Source: LMUY01 sp965199105 (GTDB taxonomy: Bacteria; Pseudomonadota; Alphaproteobacteria; Acetobacterales; Acetobacteraceae). Taken from it: DNA of 64,000 bases. Of the stretch, positions 34,861 to 42,872 are shown piece after piece. The DNA is taken from the NCBI GenBank assembly GCA_965199105.1, contig CBDAQO010000002.1, forward strand, positions 3,100,001 through 3,164,000, given 5' to 3'. The notes beneath the pieces were generated by a model, which searched no databases, was not told the DNA's origin, and was given only the letters and a program-made list of their open reading frames with translations. Numbering within the stretch: the stretch's first letter is position 1; each line of letters begins with the position of its first letter. A program made the position numbers and the translations under genes.

Positions 34861-34888
34861 AGTTCACATCTTGTGAATTATGTGACTC
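34861..34888. other. Right junction of the dif element (second Xer-like site)
   Basis: Carries the same centre and XerD arm (TGTGAA then TTATGTGACT, 34872-34887) as the left site, but a different outer arm AGTTCACATCT. TTCACA-TCT-TGTGAA makes its own 6-bp palindrome. A degenerate XerC arm next to an intact XerD arm is what integrated Xer-dependent elements typically show. About 30 bases upstream, GCCGTTTGTTCCC resembles the flank of the left site. Confidence 0.6.
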
Positions 34889-34924
34889 TTACGGGTCTGC
34901 CACATCGCACGGGGAAAAAGGCTT

Positions 34925-34955
34925 CCACCTGGTTTCAGGCCGCGGTTTCAGGTGG
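34925..34955. other. Inverted repeat upstream of the small secreted protein gene
   Basis: CCACCTG (34925-34931) and CAGGTGG (34949-34955) enclose a 17-base loop containing two GGTTTCAGG-like words. It lies in the chromosomal flank between the right junction and the start at 35010. It could be an operator or a leader stem; nothing more can be said. Confidence 0.3.
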
Positions 34956-35009
34956 ATCAAAAAACGTCTGTGCTCGATAATATCTGCGTTAAAACCGTGG
35001 GAGTTTATC

Positions 35010-35261
35010 ATGCGCCTGCCCGTCACCGTTGCCCGCCTGGCCGCCGTTGGCCTGACCTGCGCTGCTGCCGTCCTGCCGTCGGCTGCTCGGGCTTACTACT
35101 ACGTGCAGCCTGGCGTGGTCGTCGCCGGGCCGCCGGTCGTCGTGGTCCAGCCGCCCGTGGTGGTGCCGGCCCCGGTCTACGTCGCCCCCTACCCGCGCGC
35201 GTTCTGGGTGCCGCCGCACTACAATCGGTTCGGCCGGTTCATCCCAGGGCACTGGGCGTAG
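35010..35261 (+). CDS. Small secreted Pro/Val/Tyr-rich protein
   Basis: 83 aa; GGGAG 8 bases before ATG. The signal peptide is clear (VARLAAVGLTCAAAVLPSAARA). The mature part is YYYVQPGVVVAGPPVVVVQP and so on, ending RFGRFIPGHWA. Short exported proteins with aromatic and PPVVV tracts and a C-terminal GHW are frequent in alpha- and betaproteobacteria and have no established role. It is the first chromosomal gene right of the integrated element. Confidence 0.75.
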   Translation: MRLPVTVARLAAVGLTCAAAVLPSAARAYYYVQPGVVVAGPPVVVVQPPVVVPAPVYVAPYPRAFWVPPHYNRFGRFIPGHWA

Positions 35262-35371
35262 CCGCTCATGGACATGGGTGGGGTGGCTGCATGACGGCGC
35301 TCCAACCCATGTCGTTGCGCGTTTCGCAAGCGGCGTTAGATGGGGAGAGTGCAGCAAGGACCTAGACTGCA

Positions 35372-36391
35372 ATGAGTGCCACCGACTTCGCGTCCGCATT
35401 GATCTCGGACGAACGCCTGCCGCCGCCGCCGGGTGGCCTCGAACTCGCCGCCCTGGAGCGCACCGACCCTGCGGTCGTCGCCGCCGCCGACCAACGCGCC
35501 CGGCACTGGTCCAGCGATGAGCCCGGGCCGTTGCGGCCTGGCACGGCAGCGCACACGCGCGCGACCGCACGCATGTTCCGCGAGACCTTCAACCCCTACA
35601 AACCCACCATCATGGAGTGGCCCAAGCTCGACCAGGAGGCGCGCGACCGGCTCGTCACCCTGCCGATCTGGGACATCGCGGTGCAGACCGAGGGCAAGGC
35701 GCGCATCCGCATGCTGGCCTATGCGCACAGCCTGGCGGACCCGGATTGGCATGCCGCGGTGGAGCTGAACGGCTGGGAAGAAGGCCGCCACAAATCCGTG
35801 CTGTCCAACCTGGTGGCGGCGTATGGCATCACGCTTGAGGCCGAACCGCCCTACCCGCCGCCCAAACACGCGGCCTGGGCCTACCTGGTCACCGGGTTCA
35901 GCGAATGCATCGACAGCTTCTTCGCCTTCGGACTGTTCGCCATGGCGCAGCGCTCCGGCTTCTTCCCGCCCGAGCTGGTGGACACGTTCGAGCCCGTCAT
36001 ACAGGAGGAATGCCGCCACATCCTGCTATTCGCCAATTGGCTCGCCTGGCACCGCCGCACCATCGCCTGGTGGCATCGCCCCTGGTTCGAGCTGCAGGTG
36101 GTAGCCGCCTGGGTGTTCCTCGGCTGGGAGCGCATGGGGCTGGCGCGCGGCATGGACGACGGAGCCAGCCAGGCCAAGCCGCAGGACCACAACTTCACCC
36201 TGACCGGCAGCAAGGCCGTCAGCGGGGTGGACCTCAGCGTGCCCGACCTGATGGCTCTGTGCCTGGAGGAAAACGACCGCCGGTTCGCCGGCTATGACCG
36301 CCGATTGGTGCGGCCGACCACCATGCCCGCCCTCACCCGCCTTGCCCTGGCGGTAATCCGACGCTGGCCGTTCGGCAAACGGCAGAGCTGA
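35372..36391 (+). CDS. Ferritin-like diiron protein of unknown function
   Basis: 339 aa. Two ExxH pairs (E137-H140 in NGWEEGRHK, E213-H216 in QEECRHILL) and an intervening Glu (E178 in GFSECIDS) form the pattern of a ferritin-like diiron centre. It is larger than ferritin and looks soluble apart from an aromatic helix (WHRPWFELQVVAAWVFLGW). The function could be an oxidase, hydroxylase or peroxide-scavenging role. Neighbours give no hint. It converges on comEC with 6 bp between stops. Confidence 0.72.
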   Translation: MSATDFASALISDERLPPPPGGLELAALERTDPAVVAAADQRARHWSSDEPGPLRPGTAAHTRATARMFRETFNPYKPTIMEWPKLDQEARDRLVTLPIWDIAVQTEGKARIRMLAYAHSLADPDWHAAVELNGWEEGRHKSVLSNLVAAYGITLEAEPPYPPPKHAAWAYLVTGFSECIDSFFAFGLFAMAQRSGFFPPELVDTFEPVIQEECRHILLFANWLAWHRRTIAWWHRPWFELQVVAAWVFLGWERMGLARGMDDGASQAKPQDHNFTLTGSKAVSGVDLSVPDLMALCLEENDRRFAGYDRRLVRPTTMPALTRLALAVIRRWPFGKRQS

Positions 36392-36397
36392 TACAGG

Positions 36398-38533
36398 CTA
36401 GGAGCCGCTGCCGCTATCCTCTTGCGCTAACGGTAAAGTGGTGCGGCTCGCGGCGGGGATTGGCGGTGGCGGCACCCACGGGCGGTCGCCCCGCTCGGCC
36501 CGGTCGGACAGCACGGTGGCCGCGCCGCCCTGCAGCCACACGGCCTGGGCGCCGTCCCGCCAAACGGTGAAGCGGTCGATTCGGGGCAGCGCTGGGCACA
36601 CGTCCCGCGCGGGCTCGGCCGAGACGACGAGGGCTACGCCGGTACAGTCCGCCGCGCGCGGGCTGCGCGCCAGCAGGATGGTGGCACCGGCCTGCCCGAT
36701 GCGGCACGCATCTGCCGTGCAATCAAGTGGTTGCGCCGCGATACCGGCGGGGAATGGCGTGCTCAGCGGCACCGCCCAGTATTGCGCCCACGCATCGCGG
36801 TCGAACTTGGAGGCGCCCGGGCGGGCTTGCACCATCGCCGGGTCGCGCCAGGCGATCAGCCGCGCGTCGGCGGAAACGAGCAGGTCGGCCGGCGGGCTCA
36901 CCCAGCCGGCGAGCATGCCGGCCAGCATGATGGGCACGCCGAGCAGCCGCGGGCGGGAGCGCCACAGCCCGAGCCAGGCAAGGCCGAACGCCACCATCGC
37001 CAAGCCCCAACCCGGCATGTGGGGGATGGCGACCACCGCTTCGGGCAGGGCGGAGACGGTGCGGCCGACCCACAACACGGCGTCGAGCGCCCAGCCCATC
37101 GGCACCAGTGCGACGCGTTCCAGGCCGAACGGCATCAACGCCAGCGCCACCAGCCCGGCCGGCATCACCGCCGTCGCGAACAGCGGCACGGCGACCAGGT
37201 TGCCGAGGATGAAGTAGAGCTGCACCCGGCCGAAATGGAACGCCGCGAACGGCGCCGTCGCCGCGCCCGCCAGCAGGCTCGTCAGCAGCAGCGTGACGCC
37301 GTGGTGCAGCAGGCGGCGGCGGTGGAGTTGGTTCAACGCCGGTCGCAGCGCCTCATAGCCAGCGATCAAGGCCAGCACGGCGGCGAAGCTCATCTGGAAG
37401 GAAACGCCCACAACCTCTTGCGGCGACAGCAGCATTAGCACGATGGCGGCGAGTGCCAGTCCGCGCAGCGAGATCGCCCGGCGGCCCGCGGCGATGCCGA
37501 GCGTGACGAGCGCGGCCATGGCGAAGGAGCGCAGCACCGGCACGTGCATCCCAGTCAGCGCGACGTAGCCAGCCCCCGCCAGCAGCGCTGACCCGGCGGC
37601 GATTTGCTTGCAGGGCCAACGCAATGCGGTGCGCTCCGACAGTGCCAAGGCAAAGCGCACGGCACCCATCACCAAGCCCATCACGATGCCGATGTGCAGC
37701 CCGGCCACCGCCAGCAGGTGCGCCAGCCCCGAGTCACGGAACGCGGCGCGGTCGTCTGGCGGGATGGCGGTGCCGAGGCCGGTCAGGACGGTGGCCGCGA
37801 CCGCCCCCTCGGCGCCGGGCAGCCCGGTCAGCAGCCTGCCCGCGACGGTTTCGCGCAGCCGGCGCAGCCAGTCACTGGCGCTGTCCGGGGGCGCGTGGGA
37901 CAGCAGCGTCACCGGGCCGAGCGCCACGCCGCCGCCGCCCAGGCCGCTGAAATAGGCGTCCCGCTGCAAGTCCCACGCGCCGGGGTAGGCGGGCGGCGCC
38001 GGCGGGCGCAGCACGGAGCGGGCGCGGATGATGTCACCGGGGGCAAGCTCCGCCGGGTCGGTCGGGCGCAGCCGGAGATGCAGCGTGCGCGGCAAGGGGG
38101 CGCCACCGTCCAGTTGCGCGCCGGCCAGGGTGACGCGCCGGGCGGTCGGCAGTTGCTCGACGGCAACGACCCGGCCGCTGAAGATGGCGGCGGTGCGGGG
38201 CAGGCTCAGCAGCGGCGGCGCGCGGCCACTCGCCCATTGCGCCGAGGCAAACCCGACCGCCGCGAACAGGCCCGCCAGAGCCGCCGCACGCGCGCCCTGC
38301 TTCTGGCGCAACACCAGGCAGAGCAGGGCAGCGGCCGCCACCAGCGCCGGCCCTACCGCCCAAGGGGGCTCGCGGTGCAGGCCGAAATAGCTCAACACCC
38401 CGACGCCCATGGCCACGGTCAGCCACGGCATGAACCGCCCGCGCTCCGCCTCCGCCCAGGCCAGCAGCCACACCGGCGCCCGGGGCAGCGCCAAGCTTCG
38501 GATCGCGTGCAAGGTGAGGAGGCCGGTGTTCAC
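36398..38533 (-). CDS. comEC: ComEC/Rec2-type competence membrane protein
   Basis: About 711 aa from GTG at 38533; a GTG at 38572 would add 13 residues. An N-terminal membrane hairpin and a DUF4131-like OB region (GRVVAVEQLPTARRVTLAG) are followed by the competence domain with many helices and the motifs DSGLAHLLAVAGLHIGIVMGL and SFQMSFAAVLAL. In natural transformation ComEC forms the inner-membrane DNA channel. The C-terminal region after the last helix (DLLVSADARLIAWRD...) lacks the HxHxDH motif of the metallo-beta-lactamase nuclease domain. dprA lies 4.3 kb away. Confidence 0.88.
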   Translation of the reverse strand: MNTGLLTLHAIRSLALPRAPVWLLAWAEAERGRFMPWLTVAMGVGVLSYFGLHREPPWAVGPALVAAAALLCLVLRQKQGARAAALAGLFAAVGFASAQWASGRAPPLLSLPRTAAIFSGRVVAVEQLPTARRVTLAGAQLDGGAPLPRTLHLRLRPTDPAELAPGDIIRARSVLRPPAPPAYPGAWDLQRDAYFSGLGGGGVALGPVTLLSHAPPDSASDWLRRLRETVAGRLLTGLPGAEGAVAATVLTGLGTAIPPDDRAAFRDSGLAHLLAVAGLHIGIVMGLVMGAVRFALALSERTALRWPCKQIAAGSALLAGAGYVALTGMHVPVLRSFAMAALVTLGIAAGRRAISLRGLALAAIVLMLLSPQEVVGVSFQMSFAAVLALIAGYEALRPALNQLHRRRLLHHGVTLLLTSLLAGAATAPFAAFHFGRVQLYFILGNLVAVPLFATAVMPAGLVALALMPFGLERVALVPMGWALDAVLWVGRTVSALPEAVVAIPHMPGWGLAMVAFGLAWLGLWRSRPRLLGVPIMLAGMLAGWVSPPADLLVSADARLIAWRDPAMVQARPGASKFDRDAWAQYWAVPLSTPFPAGIAAQPLDCTADACRIGQAGATILLARSPRAADCTGVALVVSAEPARDVCPALPRIDRFTVWRDGAQAVWLQGGAATVLSDRAERGDRPWVPPPPIPAASRTTLPLAQEDSGSGS

Positions 38534-38612
38534 GCGGCATACGATAGCGCAATCGGCCTGTTCAAGCCACACTCCCCAGAGTGCGGATCACCGTGCTATG
38601 GCGATGGGCATC

Positions 38613-40004
38613 ATGGTACGGACTCGGTTTGCCCCCTCACCCACCGGGCTGTTGCACATCGGCGGCGCCCGCACGGCGCTGTTCAACTACCTGTTTGCCC
38701 GCCACCACGGCGGCCAGTTCCTGCTGCGCATCGAGGACACTGACCGCGCGCGCTCCACCCCCGCGTTCACCGAAGCCATCCTCGCGAGCCTGGACTGGCT
38801 TGGGCTCGAGCGCGACGAGCCGGAGCTCTACCAGTCCACCCGCGCCGCGCGCCATGCCGAGGTCGCGCATGCCATGGTGGCGGCGGGCCATGCCTACCGC
38901 TGCTGGTCCACGCCCGAGGAGATCGCCACCGCGCGCGAGCAAGCCCGGGCGGAAGGCCGGCCGCTGCGCTACGACAGCCCCTTCCGTGACCAGACGGAGC
39001 AGCGCACCGGCCCGTTCGTGGTCCGCCTGCGGGCGCCGCGGGAGGGCGAGACCGTGCTGGAGGACGGGGTGCAAGGCGCAGTGCGGGTCGCCAACAGCGA
39101 GCTGGACGACATGATCATCCTGCGCAGCGACGGCTCGCCCACCTACCTGCACGCCGTGGTGGTGGACGACCATGACATGGGCATCACGCACGTCATCCGC
39201 GGCGACGACCATCTAACCAACACATTCAGGCAGATGCAGGTGTATCAAGCCATGGGGTGGGAGCTGCCGGCGTTTGCCCACCTTCCGCTGATCCTGGGGC
39301 CGGACGGCGCCAAGCTGTCCAAGCGACACGGCGCCGCCGCCACCACGGAGTTCCGCGACGCCGGCTACCTGCCCGAAGCGCTGTGCAACTACCTGCTCCG
39401 CCTGGGCTGGGCGCATGGCGACTTGGAGATGCTGGACCGGGCCGAGGCGGTCCGGCTGTTCGACCTGCCAGGGGTGGGCCGTTCGCCCAGCCGGATGGAC
39501 TACAGGAAGCTCGACAACCTGAACGGCGCCTGGCTACGCGGGGCGGACGACGCGCGGCTGGTGAAGGAGGTCATCATTCGGCTGACGCTGGGTGGCCTGC
39601 CTGCCGCGGACTACGAGGACCGCATCCGGGCGCTGATGCCGGGCTTGAAGGAACGTGCCAAGACGCTGGCTGAACTGGCTCAGAGTGCGGCATTCCTTGC
39701 CATGCCCCGGCCGCTGGCAATGGACGCCAAGGCCACCGCGCTGCTCACGTCCGACGCCCGCGCCATGCTTACCGACCTTGCGGGAGCGCTGGCCGCCACC
39801 GATTTCTCGCCCGCCGCACTGGACGCCGCGTTGCGCGCCTTTGCCGAGCAGACCGGCCGCAAGCTCGGCCAGGTGGCGCAGCCGGTGCGCGCCGCCCTGA
39901 CCGGCTCCACCACCAGCCCCGGCATCGACGCCACGTTGGCCGCGCTCGGCCGCGACGAGGCGCTGGCCCGGCTCGCCGCCGCCGCGGGGCAGCCAGCCGC
40001 GTGA
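38613..40004 (+). CDS. gltX: Glutamyl-tRNA synthetase
   Basis: 463 aa from the ATG giving VRTRFAPSPTG; ATGs at 38598 and 38604 would add five or three residues. Class-I synthetase with HIGG in place of HIGH (LLHIGGARTALFNYLFA) and KLSKR in GAKLSKRHGA. Alphaproteobacteria often have two GltX copies, and one may misacylate tRNA-Gln for the GatCAB route; the sequence alone does not tell which this is. The end overlaps pyrB (GTGA). Confidence 0.94.
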   Translation: MVRTRFAPSPTGLLHIGGARTALFNYLFARHHGGQFLLRIEDTDRARSTPAFTEAILASLDWLGLERDEPELYQSTRAARHAEVAHAMVAAGHAYRCWSTPEEIATAREQARAEGRPLRYDSPFRDQTEQRTGPFVVRLRAPREGETVLEDGVQGAVRVANSELDDMIILRSDGSPTYLHAVVVDDHDMGITHVIRGDDHLTNTFRQMQVYQAMGWELPAFAHLPLILGPDGAKLSKRHGAAATTEFRDAGYLPEALCNYLLRLGWAHGDLEMLDRAEAVRLFDLPGVGRSPSRMDYRKLDNLNGAWLRGADDARLVKEVIIRLTLGGLPAADYEDRIRALMPGLKERAKTLAELAQSAAFLAMPRPLAMDAKATALLTSDARAMLTDLAGALAATDFSPAALDAALRAFAEQTGRKLGQVAQPVRAALTGSTTSPGIDATLAALGRDEALARLAAAAGQPAA

Positions 40005-40927
40005 GCCGCCACCTGCTCGCCATCGAAGGGATGCACCCGCCGGAGATCGCGCGCCTGCTCGACCTGGCCGAGAGCTACGTGCTGCTGAACCGCTCCGGCA
40101 AGACCCAGCGCGACCTGCTGCGCGGCCGCACCCTGATCAACCTGTTCTTCGAGGACAGCACCCGCACCCGCACCAGCTTCGAGCTCGCCGGCAAGCGGCT
40201 GGGCGCGGACGTGATCAACATGTCGGTCGCGTCCTCCTCGGTGAACAAGGGCGAGACCCTGCTGGACACCGCCGGCACGCTGAACGCCATGCAGTGCGAC
40301 CTGCTGGTGGTGCGGCATGACCAGTCCGGCGCGCCCTCGCTGCTGGCGCAAAAAGTGGATGCGGCGGTGATCAACGCCGGCGACGGGCTGCACGAGCACC
40401 CGACCCAGGCGCTGCTGGACGCGCTCACCATCCGCCGCCGCAAGGGCCGGCTGGAGAACCTCACCGTGGCCATCTGCGGCGACATCCTGCATTCCCGGGT
40501 GGCGCGGTCCAACATCCACTTGCTGAGCGCCATGGGCAGCCGCATCCGCGTGGTCGGGCCGCCGACGCTGATCCCGGCGGAGGTGGCGCGGCTCGGCGTC
40601 AGCGTGTTCCACGATATGGACGCCGGGTTGGAAGGCGTAGACATCGTGATGATGCTGCGGCTGCAGAAGGAGCGCATGGCGCGCGGCCCGGTGCCGTCGG
40701 CGCGGGAGTATTTCCGCTTCTTCGGGCTGGACGCGGCCCGCCTGTCCCGCGCGGCGCCGGACGCGCTGGTGATGCATCCCGGCCCGATGAACCGCGGCGT
40801 GGAAATCGACAGCGACGTGGCCGACGACCCGGTGCGCTCGTTGATCCGCGAGCAGGTGGAGATGGGAGTGGCGGTGCGTATGGCGGTGCTGGACGTGCTG
40901 TCCCGCCGGGCGCGGCGCAATGTTTGA
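40001..40927 (+). CDS. pyrB: Aspartate carbamoyltransferase catalytic subunit
   Basis: Second step of pyrimidine synthesis. 308 aa, GTG start overlapping the gltX stop. Carbamoyl-phosphate loop FFEDSTRTRTSFE, the SSVNKGETLLDT loop, GDGLHEHPTQALLD, and HPGPMNRGVEI near the C-terminus are all intact. It is followed after 80 bp by the dihydroorotase-like gene, the usual pyrBC pair. No pyrI is present. Confidence 0.96.
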   Translation: MSRHLLAIEGMHPPEIARLLDLAESYVLLNRSGKTQRDLLRGRTLINLFFEDSTRTRTSFELAGKRLGADVINMSVASSSVNKGETLLDTAGTLNAMQCDLLVVRHDQSGAPSLLAQKVDAAVINAGDGLHEHPTQALLDALTIRRRKGRLENLTVAICGDILHSRVARSNIHLLSAMGSRIRVVGPPTLIPAEVARLGVSVFHDMDAGLEGVDIVMMLRLQKERMARGPVPSAREYFRFFGLDAARLSRAAPDALVMHPGPMNRGVEIDSDVADDPVRSLIREQVEMGVAVRMAVLDVLSRRARRNV

Positions 40928-40931
40928 GGTT

Positions 40932-40994
40932 CCCCTCAGCCGGAGCCAGCCGAGCACGAAGCCCTCTCCCCCTGGGAGAGGATTGGGTGAGGGG
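40932..40994. repeat. REP-like palindrome between pyrB and pyrC-like gene
   Basis: Nested inverted repeat: CCTCTCCC / GGGAGAGG around CCT (40963-40981) and an outer CCCCTCA / TGAGGGG (40932-40938 and 40988-40994). Read on the - strand it closely matches the element at 46654-46684, so it is a copy of the same dispersed family in opposite orientation. Confidence 0.6.
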
Positions 40995-41008
40995 CCGACG
41001 CCGCCACC

Positions 41009-42286
41009 ATGACCGACACCCTGTTCACCAACGTCCGCCTGCTCGACCCGGCCACCAACCTCGACGCCCCCGGCGCGCTGCTGGTGCGGGACGGCCGTAT
41101 TGCCGATCACGGTGCCAACCTCGGCCGCCCGGACGGCGCGATCGTGGTGGATGGCGAGGAGGCGGTGCTCTGCCCCGGCCTGATTGACATGCGGGCGGCG
41201 CTGGGCGAACCCGGCTACGAATACCGCGAGACCATCGCCTCCGCCGCGCAGGCGGCCGCAGCGGGCGGGATCACCACGCTGGCCGCCCTGCCCGACAGCC
41301 GCCCGGCCATCGACGACCCGGCGCTGGTACGGCTGCTGCGCGCCCGTGGCGAGGAGACCGGCAGCCTCACCATTCTGCCTTACGGCGCCATCACGCGCGG
41401 TTGCCGCGGCGAAGAGCTGGCGGAGATCGGCCTGCTTGGCGAGGCGGGCGCGGTCGGCTTCACCGACGGGCAACGCGCGCTCGGCGATGCCCGGCTGATG
41501 CGGCTGGCGTTGTCCTACGCGCGCGGCTTCGGCTACCGCATCGTGCAGCACCCGGAGGAGCCGTCGCTCGCCCAAGGCGGGGCAGCGACCGAGGGCGAGC
41601 TGGCCACCCGGCTCGGCCTGCCCGGTATCCCGGCGGCGGCGGAGGAGATCCTGGTGGCGCGCGATATCAGCCTGGCGCGGCTCACCGGCGGGTCGGTGCA
41701 TTTCGCCCATCTCAGCACGGCGCGGGCGCTGGAGCTGGTGCGCCGGGCCAAGCAGGAGGGGCTCGCCGTCACCTGCGACACCGCGCCGCCCTACTTCGAC
41801 CTGAACGAGACCGCAATCGGCGATTTCCGCAGCTACGCCAAGCTGTCGCCGCCGTTGCGCCCGGAAGCCGACCGGCTGGCGGTGGCGGCCGCGCTCAAGG
41901 ACGGCACCATCGACGCGGTCGCCTCCGACCACCAGCCGCGCGACGCCGACGACAAGCGGCTGCCGTTCGCGCAGGCCTCTGCGGGGGGCGCTGGGCTGGC
42001 GACCCTGCTCGGGGTGACGCTGGCGCAGGTGCATGGCGCCGGGTTGCCGCTGATGGACGCGCTGGCCTTGCTGACCGCCCGCCCGGCCGCGCTGCTGGGG
42101 AGCCCGGCCGGTCGGCTGGCACCGGGCGCGCCGGCGGATTTGTGCCTGTTCCAGTTGGACCGTGGTTGGCAGGTCGTGTCCGGCGAGCTGCCGGGCAAGG
42201 CGCAGAACACCCCGTTCGACGGCCGGGCGCTGGAGGGCCGCGTCGTCGGCACCTGGAAAGCCGGCCGCCAGGTGTTCGGCGGATGA
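41009..42286 (+). CDS. pyrC: Dihydroorotase-like protein lacking the HxH metal motif
   Basis: 425-aa amidohydrolase-fold protein. Residues normally DxHxHLREPG read IDMRAALGEPG here, so both N-terminal metal histidines are missing. Later features remain: IVQHPEEP, HFAHLSTARALE and SDHQPR. In Pseudomonas, a similar inactive PyrC' is a structural partner needed for aspartate carbamoyltransferase assembly, and many alphaproteobacterial genes annotated as dihydroorotase look like this. With pyrB directly upstream, a PyrC'-type role is likely and another active dihydroorotase should exist elsewhere. Confidence 0.85.
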   Translation: MTDTLFTNVRLLDPATNLDAPGALLVRDGRIADHGANLGRPDGAIVVDGEEAVLCPGLIDMRAALGEPGYEYRETIASAAQAAAAGGITTLAALPDSRPAIDDPALVRLLRARGEETGSLTILPYGAITRGCRGEELAEIGLLGEAGAVGFTDGQRALGDARLMRLALSYARGFGYRIVQHPEEPSLAQGGAATEGELATRLGLPGIPAAAEEILVARDISLARLTGGSVHFAHLSTARALELVRRAKQEGLAVTCDTAPPYFDLNETAIGDFRSYAKLSPPLRPEADRLAVAAALKDGTIDAVASDHQPRDADDKRLPFAQASAGGAGLATLLGVTLAQVHGAGLPLMDALALLTARPAALLGSPAGRLAPGAPADLCLFQLDRGWQVVSGELPGKAQNTPFDGRALEGRVVGTWKAGRQVFGG

Positions 42287-42302
42287 CGGGACCAGGCCGG
42301 CC

Positions 42303-42872
42303 ATGACGGCGCTGCTCAGCCTGGTCGCCGCCTTCCTGGTCGGCTCCATCCCGTTCGGCCTGCTCGTCACCCGCGCGGCCGGGCTGGGGGACATCCGCGC
42401 CATCGGCTCGGGCAATATCGGCGCCACTAACGTGTTGCGCACCGGCCGCAAGGACCTTGCCGCCGCCACCCTGCTGCTGGACGCGCTGAAGGGCGTGGCC
42501 GCCGTGCTGCTCGCCCGCAGCGTGCATGGCCCGGCGGCGCTGGCCGGGCTGGCCGCCGTGTTCGGCCACACCCTCATGCCCTGGCTGCGGTTCAAAGGCG
42601 GCAAGGGCGTGGCCACCGGGTTGGGCGTCATGCTTGGGGTGGCGTGGCCGCTTGGGCTGGCGTTGGCCGCGATTTGGCTGGTGATGGCCGCCCTCACCCG
42701 CACCTCCTCGCTCGCCGCCCTCAGCGCCTGCGCCGCCAGCCCGTTCATCGCGCTGTCGCTGCACCCCTATCCGTGGCCGGTGCCATTGATCGCGCTGTGG
42801 ATCGTCTGGCGGCACCGCGCCAACATCCAGCGCCTGCGCGACGGCAGCGAACCGCGCATCGGCCAGGTATGA
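42303..42872 (+). CDS. plsY: Glycerol-3-phosphate acyltransferase (acyl-phosphate dependent)
   Basis: 189-aa inner-membrane enzyme of about five helices making lysophosphatidate from acyl-phosphate. The three family motifs are present: SIPFGLLVTRAAGLGDIR, GSGNIGATNVLRTG and the phosphate loop FGHTLMPWLRFKGGKGVATG. The stop overlaps the ATG of dprA (ATGA). Confidence 0.95.
   Translation: MTALLSLVAAFLVGSIPFGLLVTRAAGLGDIRAIGSGNIGATNVLRTGRKDLAAATLLLDALKGVAAVLLARSVHGPAALAGLAAVFGHTLMPWLRFKGGKGVATGLGVMLGVAWPLGLALAAIWLVMAALTRTSSLAALSACAASPFIALSLHPYPWPVPLIALWIVWRHRANIQRLRDGSEPRIGQV

Larger units (their letters stand above)
30970..34871. mobile_element. 3,902-bp plasmid-like element integrated at dif (putative Xer-exploiting element)
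   Basis: Bounded by two exact copies of TGTGAATTATGTGACT, 3,902 bp apart. Contents: RepL-like initiator, DnaA-box-like repeats, DUF5681-type gene, 1.3 kb GC-rich structured DNA, and three small genes on the - strand. There is no integrase or transposase, as expected for elements that borrow the host XerC/XerD. Joining the two repeats restores a co-directional initiator operon with an ATGA overlap, which supports a circular form. None of the internal proteins is a housekeeping type, and composition differs from both flanks. Confidence 0.72.

Noticed and set aside
31000..34900. CRISPR array
   Set aside because: Repeats in the element are not regularly spaced and carry no unique spacers; no cas genes are present.
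39680..42748. 1,022-codon - strand frame opposite gltX, pyrB and pyrC
   Set aside because: Antisense shadow of three clearly recognised genes.
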